DNA from: Pseudosulfitobacter pseudonitzschiae
GTDB taxonomy: Bacteria > Pseudomonadota > Alphaproteobacteria > Rhodobacterales > Rhodobacteraceae
Assembly: GCF_900129395.1 (NCBI RefSeq)
Contig: NZ_FQVP01000009.1
Location: 1-64,000, forward strand
Direction of reading: 5' to 3'
DNA length: 64,000 nt
Shown here: one piece after another, positions 1-7,402 of the stretch
Position numbering within the stretch: position 1 is the stretch's first letter
How the letters are laid out: the number at the start of each line of letters is the position of its first letter
Translations under genes and position numbers: made by a program
Notes under the pieces: model-generated
What the model saw: the letters and a program-made list of their open reading frames with translations, nothing else
Told to the model about the DNA's origin: nothing
The model's database searches: none

Positions 1-56
1 CAAACATGGGCAACGGCGGGATGACCCCCGCCCAGAAACTGAGAATGGCCGCGTAA
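1..56 (+). CDS. C-terminal end of an unidentified protein (truncated by window edge)
   Basis: The open frame enters from the left edge and ends in MGNGGMTPAQKLRMAA followed by TAA at 54-56. Only 17 full codons are visible, too few to assign a family. A transposase or integrase tail is possible, given the GC-rich inverted repeat that follows, but this is a guess. Confidence 0.3.
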   Translation, partial: NMGNGGMTPAQKLRMAA

Positions 57-632
57 ATTCTACGACCAAGCCCCCGCAAAAACGGGGGGATTACCCATCC
101 AGTTCAACAAGGTTTCAGACAGAAGTTACCAAAAGGTTAATGCTAGTGACCTGCGTCCTTGAGACATCCAAAATCTGGGCGAGTGAATGTATTTGCTTGG
201 GAGAAATTGAAAGGATATTGACGAAACGATCAAATCTATATTTGCAAAATTTTCATCTGACGCATGCGCTCAAGGCATTCGCAACTCGCAAACAGGCCAG
301 TTGCCTCAACCTGCACTGTCTCCTCATCAACGCTGTTAAGGCGGGTATATCGGTCGAGAACACCAGCAATACCGTGAAGCTTCGTACGAAATACGATGTC
401 GACCATTCTTTCAACACTTGCACGTTCGGTCATTTTCACCGGCCGACTTCCTGGTCACGGTCGTGCTGCTCTTTGATTCCCAAGGGAAGGGGAGGCCGCC
501 CTAAGCGTCAGGATTGGCCTAAGTGCAAAGACAGGTACAAATTGTACTAAACCCGTAAATAGGGGGACCCAAGTCCCCAACTGCCCGAGCGCCAAGTCAA
601 ACATGTGGCTGCCATATTTTCGCAACACACGA
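57..632. other. Intergenic stretch with no convincing gene
   Basis: About 575 bases. A short GC hairpin (71-76 with 83-88, loop CAAAAA) follows the partial left-edge frame and could terminate it. A 67-codon frame on the minus strand (236-439), with start MKMTERASVERMVDIV, has plausible protein-like composition but no recognisable domain and no clear partner. I do not call it as a gene. The far end holds the probable terminator of the thiamin operon. Confidence 0.4.
563..578 (-). terminator. Probable terminator of the thiamin operon
   Basis: On the minus strand, 55-70 bases after the tenA stop, GGGGAC-TTGG-GTCCCC forms a perfect 6-bp stem followed by CTATTTAC. The T-tract is weak, so this is only a likely terminator. 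Confidence 0.4.
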
Positions 633-1286
633 TCACTTGGCGACTGGAAAGCCAACCCAAGCCGCGTCAAAGAACGCACGCTCAAGGCTCACAGCTTGTA
701 TGAAGGTCTCGGATACCTCGACGCGCGCGGCTTCATCGAGGTTTCCCCAAATTGCATCGAGTTGATGGCGCAAATAGGCCACGACTCCCGCAAAACCCTC
801 GCCGGAATGCAGGGTAATCCATTCCCCCAGCCAGAACGGCAAATCATCTGCACGATCCTCGAACGGTGTGGCCCAATCAAGGTAGATCCACTCGGCGACA
901 ACGAGTACAGACAGCATGATCTCATAGCGTTCAGACCGGCGCGCCCGCTCCATAAGCTCCTGAAACGCAACCGTTTCAGGCTCTGGTTTCGCGGTTGGAG
1001 ACACCTCAAGTGCTTGCATCGAGCGCAGGAAGTAAGTGTTTTCTTGACCGCAAATCAATCCCAAGAATTGCGCCCCCGGCACAGCATCCGCCAAAGTAGG
1101 CGCATGCGCCACAGCAGACGCGAGAAGCCTTACAAAGCCTTCGACAAACAAATAATCCTGCTGGAGATAGGCCGCCATCTTATCATTGCTCAGGCTACAT
1201 TCTGCCAAAGCTTGAGTGAAAGGGTGGTGTGTCGCGGCATGCCAATCGTCTGCAACAAGCGATTGTAGGTGCTGAGTGGCCTTCAT
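633..1286 (-). CDS. tenA: TenA-family thiamin salvage protein (TenA_E-like)
   Basis: A 217-residue TenA/PQQC-fold protein, normal family length. TenA enzymes hydrolyse degraded thiamin pyrimidines (aminopyrimidine, formylamino-HMP) to recover HMP in the cytoplasm. Asp44 (QQDYLF) and a late Glu at about 202 (SLERAFF) match active-site acids of the family. The catalytic Cys of classical TenA (Cys135 in B. subtilis) is missing: the segment reads AEWIYLDW near 131-138, as in the Cys-less TenA_E subfamily. It is the last gene of the riboswitch-led thi operon, 105 bases after thiF. Salvage of pyrimidine fits an operon that has lost functional thiD and carries no thiC here. Confidence 0.9.
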   Translation of the reverse strand: MKATQHLQSLVADDWHAATHHPFTQALAECSLSNDKMAAYLQQDYLFVEGFVRLLASAVAHAPTLADAVPGAQFLGLICGQENTYFLRSMQALEVSPTAKPEPETVAFQELMERARRSERYEIMLSVLVVAEWIYLDWATPFEDRADDLPFWLGEWITLHSGEGFAGVVAYLRHQLDAIWGNLDEAARVEVSETFIQAVSLERAFFDAAWVGFPVAK

Positions 1287-1391
1287 GTCAGTCTCCGACG
1301 TTGGAAAAATGGATATGGTTGTGTACGCAGCCCATCAACCTACGAGTGGAGGGCCGCTGCGGCGGTGGTCAGATGTTTCAGTGGCGTTTCG

Positions 1392-2348
1392 TCACCCGCC
1401 CAAGGCAAGGAGCTTGATCTCGCCCGGCCAGTTTTCCGCCAGCCGCTCTGCCGCCTTCCAGGCCCGCAGGCCCGATCGGCACGCCAGAACCACGCGTTGA
1501 TCCGGGTGTGGCCGCGGACCGTCGGGGCCAAAATCGGTGACCACATGACGTAACGCTTGCCGAAGCTCGGGGCCTTGTTCCCCCTCTGCGCGCAGGTCGA
1601 TCAGAAAGTCTTCTGACGCCACATCACCCAGGGCGATGAACGCAGGATCGGGGCGCGGGTCGGGCGCCGTGTCAAAGCGGAAGCCACCAAACCGAAATGC
1701 CCGGGCGTCATAGGTGACCAGTTGGCCCAGTGCTTGCAGGTCGCCCGTCAGAATTGCCAATGCCATTTGCGCCTGAAGACTGCCGATGGCACCGACGGTC
1801 GGTCCCAGAACACCATCCGAGTCACATGAGCCAAGTTGGTCCGGCAAATCAGGAAAGACCGCGCGCAAACCGGGTTTCCCACCGCAAAAGCCGCCGACGT
1901 ACCCGTCCTGGCCAACCACGCTGGCGCTGACAAGGGGTTGGCCCGTTTCAAGGCAGTGGTCGGATGCGATGTAGCTGACGGCGAAACTGTCGGCACAATC
2001 TAGGATCAGCGTCATACCGTCACAGAAACGGCCGATGTTGGCCGGATCAACGCACTCTCGGATCGGTTCAATCGTCGTTTCAGCGTTCAATGCTTTCATC
2101 GTTTCCGCGATCACGTCGACCTTGGGGCGTCCGATGTCCGCCCGGCGGAACAAAGTCTGGCGGTGCAGGTTGGACAGGCTTATGCCGTCTGCGTCCGCAA
2201 CACGGATGTGACCGACGCCTGCGCCCACAAGATACTGCATCACCGGGGCAGCAAGGCCTCCGGCCCCAATGCATAACACGGATGACCCGGTAATCTTTTT
2301 TTGTGCCCCGTCACCCAAAACTGCAATCTGACGGGCATAGGCGCTCAT
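1392..2348 (-). CDS. thiF: ThiF-type sulfur-carrier adenylyltransferase with C-terminal rhodanese domain
   Basis: 318 residues. The N-terminal two-thirds is an E1-like/MoeB-ThiF fold with nucleotide motif GAGGLAAP near 29-36 and NLHRQTLFRRADIGRPK. It adenylates the C-terminal Gly of ThiS. The last ~90 residues form a rhodanese domain with active-site loop CRSGLRA (Cys near 290), which would supply sulfur. The start at 2348 is chosen because its ATG overlaps the thiE stop as ATGA; an upstream extension of the frame is only a shadow of thiE. The usual CYRCLF zinc-cysteine segment reads GLRAVFPD, so at least one structural zinc pair is lost. Confidence 0.9.
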   Translation of the reverse strand: MSAYARQIAVLGDGAQKKITGSSVLCIGAGGLAAPVMQYLVGAGVGHIRVADADGISLSNLHRQTLFRRADIGRPKVDVIAETMKALNAETTIEPIRECVDPANIGRFCDGMTLILDCADSFAVSYIASDHCLETGQPLVSASVVGQDGYVGGFCGGKPGLRAVFPDLPDQLGSCDSDGVLGPTVGAIGSLQAQMALAILTGDLQALGQLVTYDARAFRFGGFRFDTAPDPRPDPAFIALGDVASEDFLIDLRAEGEQGPELRQALRHVVTDFGPDGPRPHPDQRVVLACRSGLRAWKAAERLAENWPGEIKLLALGG

Positions 2349-2941
2349 TTGCAGATCTCCAGCCATTCCCGGATGCGACCTTCCGGATTTTGGTTCAGCG
2401 TGATGTCCGTGACCGCCGACACGATATCCGCGCCGGCAGCAAAAGCACCCTCCGCCCGCGACACGTTCATTCCCCCAATCGCGACAAGGGGGATGTCGCC
2501 GAGCTGCTCTTTCCAGTGCGTCAGTTTCTCGATACCCTGCGCGTGCCATTCCATTTTTTTCAGGATTGTCGGATAGATAGGTCCTAGGGCGATATAATCC
2601 GGCTTCAGGGCCAATGCACGCCTCAGTTCCGCCTTGTCATGGGTCGAGACCCCTAACCCAAGGCCCTTTTCTCGGATCGCATTCACATCCGCCTCGTCAA
2701 GGTCCTCCTGCCCCAGGTGAACCCAGGCGCAGTCCAGCTCGATCGCCAATTGCCAGTGGTCGTTGACAACCAACACCGCATCGTGGGCGTGACACAAATC
2801 CCGTGCTTCGGCCAGTTGGGCACGTAGTATGTCTTGTGGCTGATCCTTGATCCGCAACTGCACCAGCTTCACACCCAGTGGCAGCATGCGCCGCAGCCAC
2901 GCCACATCGTCAAAGATCGGATAAAAGCGTGGCAGGATCAT
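2345..2941 (-). CDS. thiE: Thiamin-phosphate synthase
   Basis: 198 residues, slightly shorter than the ~210-residue norm. ThiE joins thiazole phosphate and HMP-pyrophosphate to give thiamin monophosphate. Family landmarks are LVQLRIKD near the N-terminus (phosphate/pyrophosphate site), [35 protein letters not shown] and the C-terminal IGGMNV phosphate-binding loop of the TIM barrel. Both ends overlap neighbours as ATGA (thiG stop with thiE start, thiE stop with thiF start), indicating translational coupling in one operon. Confidence 0.94.
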   Translation of the reverse strand: MILPRFYPIFDDVAWLRRMLPLGVKLVQLRIKDQPQDILRAQLAEARDLCHAHDAVLVVNDHWQLAIELDCAWVHLGQEDLDEADVNAIREKGLGLGVSTHDKAELRRALALKPDYIALGPIYPTILKKMEWHAQGIEKLTHWKEQLGDIPLVAIGGMNVSRAEGAFAAGADIVSAVTDITLNQNPEGRIREWLEICK

Positions 2942-3708
2942 AGTATGGCCTTTCCAAGAACGGGTGTCGAAGGAACCGCCATATCACGCGCGTCCATCGG
3001 ATCGGCTTGCGCGGCAAGCGCGCCGGCCTCAACGGCAAGGGCAAAGGCTTTGGCCATTGCTACCGGATCACCCGCCTTTGCAACTGCGGTGTTGAGCAGA
3101 ACCGCATCATAACCCAGTTCCATGGCTTGCGCTACATGGGACGGAAGGCCAAGTCCGGCATCGACGACCAAAGGAACGTCGGGGAAGTGGGCACGCAAGC
3201 TGCGCAAACCGTAAATGTTGTTCAGGCCCATCCCCGTGCCAATGGGGGCGCCCCAGGGCATGAGGACTTTGCACCCCACCTCTATCAGCCTCTCGCACAG
3301 AACCAGGTCCTCGGTGCAATAGGGAAAGACGTCAAACCCGTCTTCGATCAGCTGTGCGGCTGCATCGACAAGACCAAAGGGGTCAGGCTGCAAGGTATCG
3401 GAATGCCCGATGACCTCCAGCTTGATCCAGTTGGTGTCGAAAAGTTCGCGCGCCATTTGCGCGGTGGTTACCGCCTCGCGGACCGAGTGGCAGCCGGCGG
3501 TGTTGGGCAGGACAGCAACACCCAGGTCCTGTATCAGTCTCCAGAAATCCTGCCCGGCCTGTTCGCCCCCCGCCTCTCGGCGGACGGATACTGTTGCGAT
3601 CCCTGCCGCAGAGGCGCGAAAGGCTTCGGCCAGGACGCTTGGGGAGGGGTATTGCGCGGTCCCCAACATCAGCCGGGACGCCACCTCGGTGCCATAGAAG
3701 TCGGGCAT
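2938..3708 (-). CDS. thiG: Thiazole synthase
   Basis: 256 residues, full length. ThiG condenses DXP, dehydroglycine and ThiS-thiocarboxylate sulfur into the thiazole phosphate. The Schiff-base lysine is Lys96 in NWIKLEVIG. Other conserved stretches are [39 protein letters not shown] and [11 protein letters not shown]. Its start lies 2 bases from the thiS stop and its end overlaps thiE by ATGA. Confidence 0.96.
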   Translation of the reverse strand: MPDFYGTEVASRLMLGTAQYPSPSVLAEAFRASAAGIATVSVRREAGGEQAGQDFWRLIQDLGVAVLPNTAGCHSVREAVTTAQMARELFDTNWIKLEVIGHSDTLQPDPFGLVDAAAQLIEDGFDVFPYCTEDLVLCERLIEVGCKVLMPWGAPIGTGMGLNNIYGLRSLRAHFPDVPLVVDAGLGLPSHVAQAMELGYDAVLLNTAVAKAGDPVAMAKAFALAVEAGALAAQADPMDARDMAVPSTPVLGKAIL

Positions 3709-3709
3709 T

Positions 3710-3907
3710 CTATCCTCCTTGCCGGGGCGCGACGATCTCGACCCGGTCCCCGTCTTTCAGGCATTGTTCTGCGCGTCGCGTATTCGGGACAAATGTCTCA
3801 TTGAGAGAGGTGGCAACCTTGGCGTCCCCCTTCCCAAGTTTTACCAACAACGCTTCCAGTGTCGGTGTCTCGGTTTCAATCGGTTCACCGTTCACGATGA
3901 TCTTCAT
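3710..3907 (-). CDS. thiS: Sulfur carrier protein ThiS
   Basis: 65 residues, beta-grasp ubiquitin-like fold. It starts MKIIVNGEP and ends in the diagnostic APRQGG: the terminal Gly-Gly is adenylated by ThiF and then thiocarboxylated. Position between thiO and thiG is the usual one in alphaproteobacteria. Its 5' end overlaps the thiO 3' end by 23 bases. Confidence 0.94.
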   Translation of the reverse strand: MKIIVNGEPIETETPTLEALLVKLGKGDAKVATSLNETFVPNTRRAEQCLKDGDRVEIVAPRQGG

Positions 3908-4865
3908 ACCAAACCTCCGGTATCTTGCCGTCCAGCAATAGATCCGCGGTCATCTGCGCCAATGCAGGTGCCAGCAGAAATCCATGCCGAAACAGGCCGT
4001 TGACATAAATGCGGTCGCCAATCCGTCGTATACGCGGTTGGTTGTCGGGAAAGGCAGGTCGCGCATCTACGCCGACCTCCAACAATTCCGCCTCGCCAAA
4101 CGCAGGGTGCAGTGCATAGGCCGCATTCATCAGTTCCATGACCGACCGGAGCCTCGCGGGCCCGCGTTCGCTGGTTTCAAGCTGGGTGGCCCCCAGCATG
4201 AAAAGACCGTCACCGCGCGGTACGATATAGAGAGGGAACCGGGGATGGAGCAGTCGGACGGGGCGCGAAAGTGTAACGTCAGGGCAGCGCACGATGAGCA
4301 TCTCACCCTTCACACCCCGCAGATCGGTGAGTGCGTCACGCGCTGCGAGGCCTCGGCAATCAATCAACTGACCGGCAACGTCTCCACCAAAGCGCACGCC
4401 CCTTTGACCCAGTCGCTCATACAATCCCGCGAGAGTTGAGCGAGGATCAAGATGCCCTTCCTCTGCCAGGAACAGCGCCCTGGAATGTCTTTCCGCAAGA
4501 TGCGGCTCATATGCCTCTATCTGTGTTTTGGAGAGGGCCTGCGCGCTTGGTGCACGTCGCGCGAAGGTTGCAAGATCACCTTGATCGCGGGCCAAAGCGA
4601 CCACAATTGTACCTTCGTGGTGGACGGTGCCACCATGACTTTTCCACCATGCTGCAGCTTTACGGCCCTGGCGCACGACTTCGGGATCGGCAAGCACGCC
4701 TTCGCAATCGGGTGCCAGCATACCCCCAGCCCACCAGGAACAGGCATGATCTCCCGGCGCACCATTGGGATCAATCACCGTGACCGGCGCGCCCCGCGAT
4801 GACATCTCGGCTGCAATTGCCAGACCGCACACGCCACCCCCGATTATCGTGTAGGGATTGCTCAT
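3885..4865 (-). CDS. thiO: Glycine oxidase
   Basis: 326 residues, DAO-family FAD-dependent oxidase. It converts glycine to the dehydroglycine (imine) used by ThiG in aerobic bacteria. The FAD dinucleotide motif IIGGGVCGLAIA sits at the extreme N-terminus, followed by the VTVIDPNG strand. The C-terminal half carries RPAFPDNQP and GLFRHGFLLAPALA, the usual substrate/FAD loop. The start at 4865 (MSNPYTIIGGG) is chosen because it immediately precedes the FAD motif and its ATG overlaps the stop of the upstream thiD remnant as ATGA. Confidence 0.92.
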   Translation of the reverse strand: MSNPYTIIGGGVCGLAIAAEMSSRGAPVTVIDPNGAPGDHACSWWAGGMLAPDCEGVLADPEVVRQGRKAAAWWKSHGGTVHHEGTIVVALARDQGDLATFARRAPSAQALSKTQIEAYEPHLAERHSRALFLAEEGHLDPRSTLAGLYERLGQRGVRFGGDVAGQLIDCRGLAARDALTDLRGVKGEMLIVRCPDVTLSRPVRLLHPRFPLYIVPRGDGLFMLGATQLETSERGPARLRSVMELMNAAYALHPAFGEAELLEVGVDARPAFPDNQPRIRRIGDRIYVNGLFRHGFLLAPALAQMTADLLLDGKIPEVWYEDHRER

Positions 4866-5173
4866 GCAGGCGTGTGAATGTGGCGCACGGGACCGCCGTC
4901 TTGGCCGAGAAGTCTCGATTCTGTTTGGAGGGCCGCTTGATGCCACCATCCAAGAGCGTGCCCAACCGTGTTGGCCTGCGCCAGTCGCCGAGTAAGATAT
5001 GTCGCTATGACAGAGGAAAACGAACTTACTTTGCCATAGGTATTGCGCGTGTTCACGCCCGCTGCTGAGAAGGCGAGCATGCCATTCGCAAGAACTAGAT
5101 AGTTTGTGCGGATGTATCCATTGGCACGTCCGCCTGTGTCAAGAACTGCCAGTGTCGGCGATTTGGTTACCAA
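4862..5173 (-). pseudogene. thiD: Internally deleted hydroxymethylpyrimidine kinase remnant
   Basis: A 103-codon frame between the TPP riboswitch and thiO. Its first ~45 residues (SPTLAVLDTGGRANGYIRTN, then LANGMLAFSAAG) resemble the ThiD N-terminus (PTLAVAGSDSGGGAGIQAD). The last ~55 (SSVIATYL, then GPVRHIH) match the ThiD C-terminus. About 160 central residues are gone. The frame opens with TTG at 5173; a better ATG at 5176-5178, preceded by GAGGGG, runs into a stop after three codons, suggesting a 1-base frameshift near the original start. The stop still overlaps thiO by ATGA, so coupling to thiO is preserved although the kinase cannot be functional. Confidence 0.72.
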
Positions 5174-5246
5174 GTCATGCCCCTCGTTTCAGGGGTCAGG
5201 ATGGCAAAATAGGTACGGCCCAAATGGACGCGAGGTCCACAAGCTG

Positions 5247-5326
5247 TTCCCTCCGCCGGTCCTAACCGGTTCAGGTTCAATGGGTTCGCAGCGTGTGCAT
5301 CTCAGCCCGGGAAAGGGCACCCCAAC
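5247..5326 (-). ncRNA. TPP riboswitch (THI element)
   Basis: Read on the minus strand, the segment contains the ordered landmarks of the THI box: GGGGTGCC, GGGCTGAGA, the ACCC/GAACCTGA core and CCGG(C)GGAGGGAA. These form the pyrimidine- and pyrophosphate-sensing arms. It lies in the leader of the thi operon, about 70 bases before the thiD remnant and 380 bases before thiO. It would repress the operon when thiamin pyrophosphate is plentiful. Confidence 0.93.
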
Positions 5327-5338
5327 AGTTTGAAAAGA

Positions 5339-5367
5339 GGATTAGATGGATCGCGCAAATGCGTCAA
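5339..5367 (-). promoter_or_regulatory. Putative sigma70-type promoter of the thi operon
   Basis: On the minus strand TTGACG (5362-5367) is followed by 17 bases and TAATCC (5339-5344). A start of transcription near 5332 would place the riboswitch at the very 5' end of the transcript. Confidence 0.5.
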
Positions 5368-5430
5368 ATGGATATTTGATCGCGATTTAGCGATGTCGAG
5401 CGCTTTTCCAGCTTCAAATTCGAACAGACG

Positions 5431-5460
5431 TAAAAAGGGAGCCGCGTTGCCGCGGTCCCC
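5431..5460 (-). terminator. Rho-independent terminator after the DUF736 gene
   Basis: On the minus strand GGGGACCGCG, loop GCAA, then CGCGGCTCCC (one bulged base) is followed directly by TTTTTA. It starts about 30 bases after the DUF736 stop and insulates it from the thi promoter. Confidence 0.75.
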
Positions 5461-5489
5461 TGCTCTATCAGTGGAAAATGTTGGACCTA

Positions 5490-6218
5490 TCAAGCAGCCA
5501 ATGACAATCCGCCGCTTGCGTCTGGCTGCCGATGACCACTCTCGACAAACGGAATGATCGAGAAGGTTTTGCCTCCACGCTGTTCTTCGTTTTGCACCGC
5601 GTTCACCCGTAGATCGCCATCAGGCGTATTGATCAGCAGCGACAGATAATCGTTGCCCGTCCGGTTGCTTTTCGCCATCCACGCCGAACCCACACGGATT
5701 GGTATGCCGCGCGGAGAGCTGACCTCGATCCGGTAATCCGGGTGAGTTTCTTCGGTCTTGTACCCGTTTGCGATCAGCATGAAGTCGAGATCGAACATCA
5801 TGTTGGCGATGTAACCCGCGAAGGCGTTGTCGGCATCCATTGTTGTCAATTCACCCGAGATTGAACCCGATCTCATGATCCCGTTCGAGACCAGAGGAAT
5901 GATCTCAAATCCGCCACTCTTGGCCTTACTTGCTTCCTGAGTCTGTACAGCGTTGACACGGAACGCGCCGAGGCCGACATCAATCTGCATCGAAATATAG
6001 GGATTGCCGGATGCGTTGCCTATCTCGCTCCAAGCTGTGCCGATGCGTACCTTGCGGCCTGAAGTGTTGACTGCCGTGACATCAAAGTCCGGGCTGCGGT
6101 CCGACATTTTCGTGCGAGTTTCGAGATGGATCGCGATATCGAACTTCGTGCTGTGAATCGTTCCGGAAAACACGGCTGCTGCGGTATCGGTGTTTTTTGT
6201 GAGAATTCCTGCAAACAT
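5490..6218 (-). CDS. Tandem DUF736 protein
   Basis: 242 residues, about twice the usual ~100-residue DUF736 protein. Two homologous halves are visible: residues ~50-105 (RIGTAWSEIGNASGNPYISM, then FRVNAVQ) and ~170-230 (RVGSAWMAKSNRTGNDYLSL, then LRVNAVQ). Each ends in a F(E/S)IIP strand. DUF736 proteins are small proteins of unknown function, common on alphaproteobacterial plasmids next to ArdC and ParB-like genes, and that context is reproduced here. It has its own terminator and shares an upstream sequence element with three other genes of the module. The fusion is unusual; function is unknown. Confidence 0.8.
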   Translation of the reverse strand: MFAGILTKNTDTAAAVFSGTIHSTKFDIAIHLETRTKMSDRSPDFDVTAVNTSGRKVRIGTAWSEIGNASGNPYISMQIDVGLGAFRVNAVQTQEASKAKSGGFEIIPLVSNGIMRSGSISGELTTMDADNAFAGYIANMMFDLDFMLIANGYKTEETHPDYRIEVSSPRGIPIRVGSAWMAKSNRTGNDYLSLLINTPDGDLRVNAVQNEEQRGGKTFSIIPFVESGHRQPDASGGLSLAA

Positions 6219-6747
6219 GGCTCATTTCCTTTGTGAGGTTGCCGGTGCCCGGCCTCTTGCCAGCGCACACGGGATTGGTTTTTTGACCCCTCTTGAGATC
6301 ACAAAACAAAAAGCCTTCTTTTCACTTTCCGCCTGCCCATCAACCCGTCACGACGCTCGGATCGATGGAAGGACGGCCCGTTTCCGCCCTGCCTTCCTTC
6401 GCTGCGGTTTCACCTTGCGCCGCATCGGAAATGAAAAAATCCAACTCCGGCCCGTTCAAGCGTTGGCCGCTCCGGTCGGTCAGCCCGATGGTGCTGCCGT
6501 TCGGAAGAAATGTAATGAAGTATTGGCCCAATCGATCCTAATGGACGAGATAGCCTTCGTTCGATCAATCGACGGACAGTCCGGCGTCAACAGCCATCTT
6601 GATTCCAAAAATGTTCATTTGGCTCGCCCATGTCTTTGTTGATGGCGTGGATGCCCCTCCCAACGGCATCGCAATGTCCCATTGTGGTGAGTGTTAAAGC
6701 CCTCACTACAGCGTGCAAAAAGGCATCGAGTGAGGGCATGTGGCGGG
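6219..6747. other. Upstream region of DUF736 and gene-poor gap
   Basis: Holds the shared module element (6302-6330). A 63-codon minus-strand frame (6340-6531, starting MGQYFITFLPNGSTIG) is conceivable as a small protein, but I see no domain or clear ribosome-binding site. The rest, up to the Doc stop, shows nothing recognisable. Confidence 0.35.
6302..6330 (-). promoter_or_regulatory. Shared module element, copy 1 (upstream of DUF736)
   Basis: Plus-strand reading is CAAAACAAAAAGCC then TTCTTTTCACTTTCC. It lies about 85 bases upstream of the DUF736 start. Similar strings occur upstream of the ParB-like, DUF3768 and ArdC genes. Confidence 0.5.
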
Positions 6748-7131
6748 TCACTCGGAGCGAAGAGAACGCAACCACACTGCGAATTTTTCTTCATTCACCT
6801 GATCTGACGCCAAGTCTTCCATCATTTGGACGCCAACGACGGGATCAGGGCGGATGGCAATCCCGTTGAGCCGCAGGAATGTGAATGCGGCCACGAAAGC
6901 GGTGCGCTTGTTACCATCTACAAAAGCATGGGCTTTGGCGATACCGAATGCATAAGCTGCGGCGAGCGAATAAGCATCGGGATCGGCATAGACCGCCTGA
7001 TTTAGCGGGCGCGCACAGGCGGCATCCAAAAGTGCAGGATCACGGGTACCGGGCGCACCACCGTGCCGGGCAATCTGGCGGTCATGGATGACATGTAAGG
7101 CGGGTAAAGGCACCCAGACCCATGCGGTCAT
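6748..7131 (-). CDS. doc: Doc-type (Fic fold) toxin
   Basis: 127 residues, typical Doc length. The Fic/Doc catalytic motif HAFVDGNKRTA fits HxFx(D/N)(A/G)NKR. Doc toxins phosphorylate EF-Tu and arrest translation. The N-terminus reads VIHDRQIARHGGAPGTRD, the family's usual HxxxIxxxGG..GxRD segment. Its ATG overlaps the antitoxin stop as ATGA, so the two form a bicistronic toxin-antitoxin operon. It probably stabilises the replicon by post-segregational killing. Confidence 0.92.
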   Translation of the reverse strand: MTAWVWVPLPALHVIHDRQIARHGGAPGTRDPALLDAACARPLNQAVYADPDAYSLAAAYAFGIAKAHAFVDGNKRTAFVAAFTFLRLNGIAIRPDPVVGVQMMEDLASDQVNEEKFAVWLRSLRSE

Positions 7132-7352
7132 GCAAGCGCCTGAAGCAGGTCGCGGTTTTCATCCATAACGACCTCGGCTGCGGCAAGTGCTGCCTGAAGT
7201 TCGGGGTTTTCCGTCATCAGTTTCAGCCCGCCGTCGTCAGTGCGCACCGCATAGAGCGTGTCGCCCTCCTTGGCATCAAGCAGGGCAAGCATTTCGGCGT
7301 TGAGCGTCATAACAGCAGAATTGCCAACTTTACGGATTTTGGCTTCGATCAT
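7128..7352 (-). CDS. AbrB/SpoVT-type antitoxin of the Doc pair
   Basis: 74 residues. The start MIEAKIRKVGNSAVMTLNAE is the swapped-hairpin (AbrB/MazE) DNA-binding fold: IRKVGNS is its hallmark. The C-terminal ~30 residues are acidic and helical (AAAEVVMDENRDLLQALA), as expected for the toxin-neutralising tail. The start at 7352 is chosen because GGAGGATGAA precedes its ATG and the fold begins there; longer starts run into the neighbouring gene. It likely autorepresses through the inverted repeat just upstream. Confidence 0.88.
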   Translation of the reverse strand: MIEAKIRKVGNSAVMTLNAEMLALLDAKEGDTLYAVRTDDGGLKLMTENPELQAALAAAEVVMDENRDLLQALA

Positions 7353-7372
7353 TTCATCCTCCTTGGCATATA

Positions 7373-7386
7373 CGTATGTATATACG
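7373..7386 (-). promoter_or_regulatory. Inverted-repeat operator of the toxin-antitoxin operon
   Basis: CGTAT-GTAT-ATACG forms a perfect 5-bp inverted repeat in an AT-rich stretch (7369-7392), about 20-35 bases upstream of the antitoxin ATG. It is a good candidate for autoregulation. Confidence 0.5.
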
Positions 7387-7402
7387 AATACGTCGCATTG
7401 AA

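Noticed and set aside
236-439. A 67-codon minus-strand frame as a small gene
   Set aside because: Composition is plausible, but there is no domain, no coupling and a competing open frame on the other strand; not enough support.
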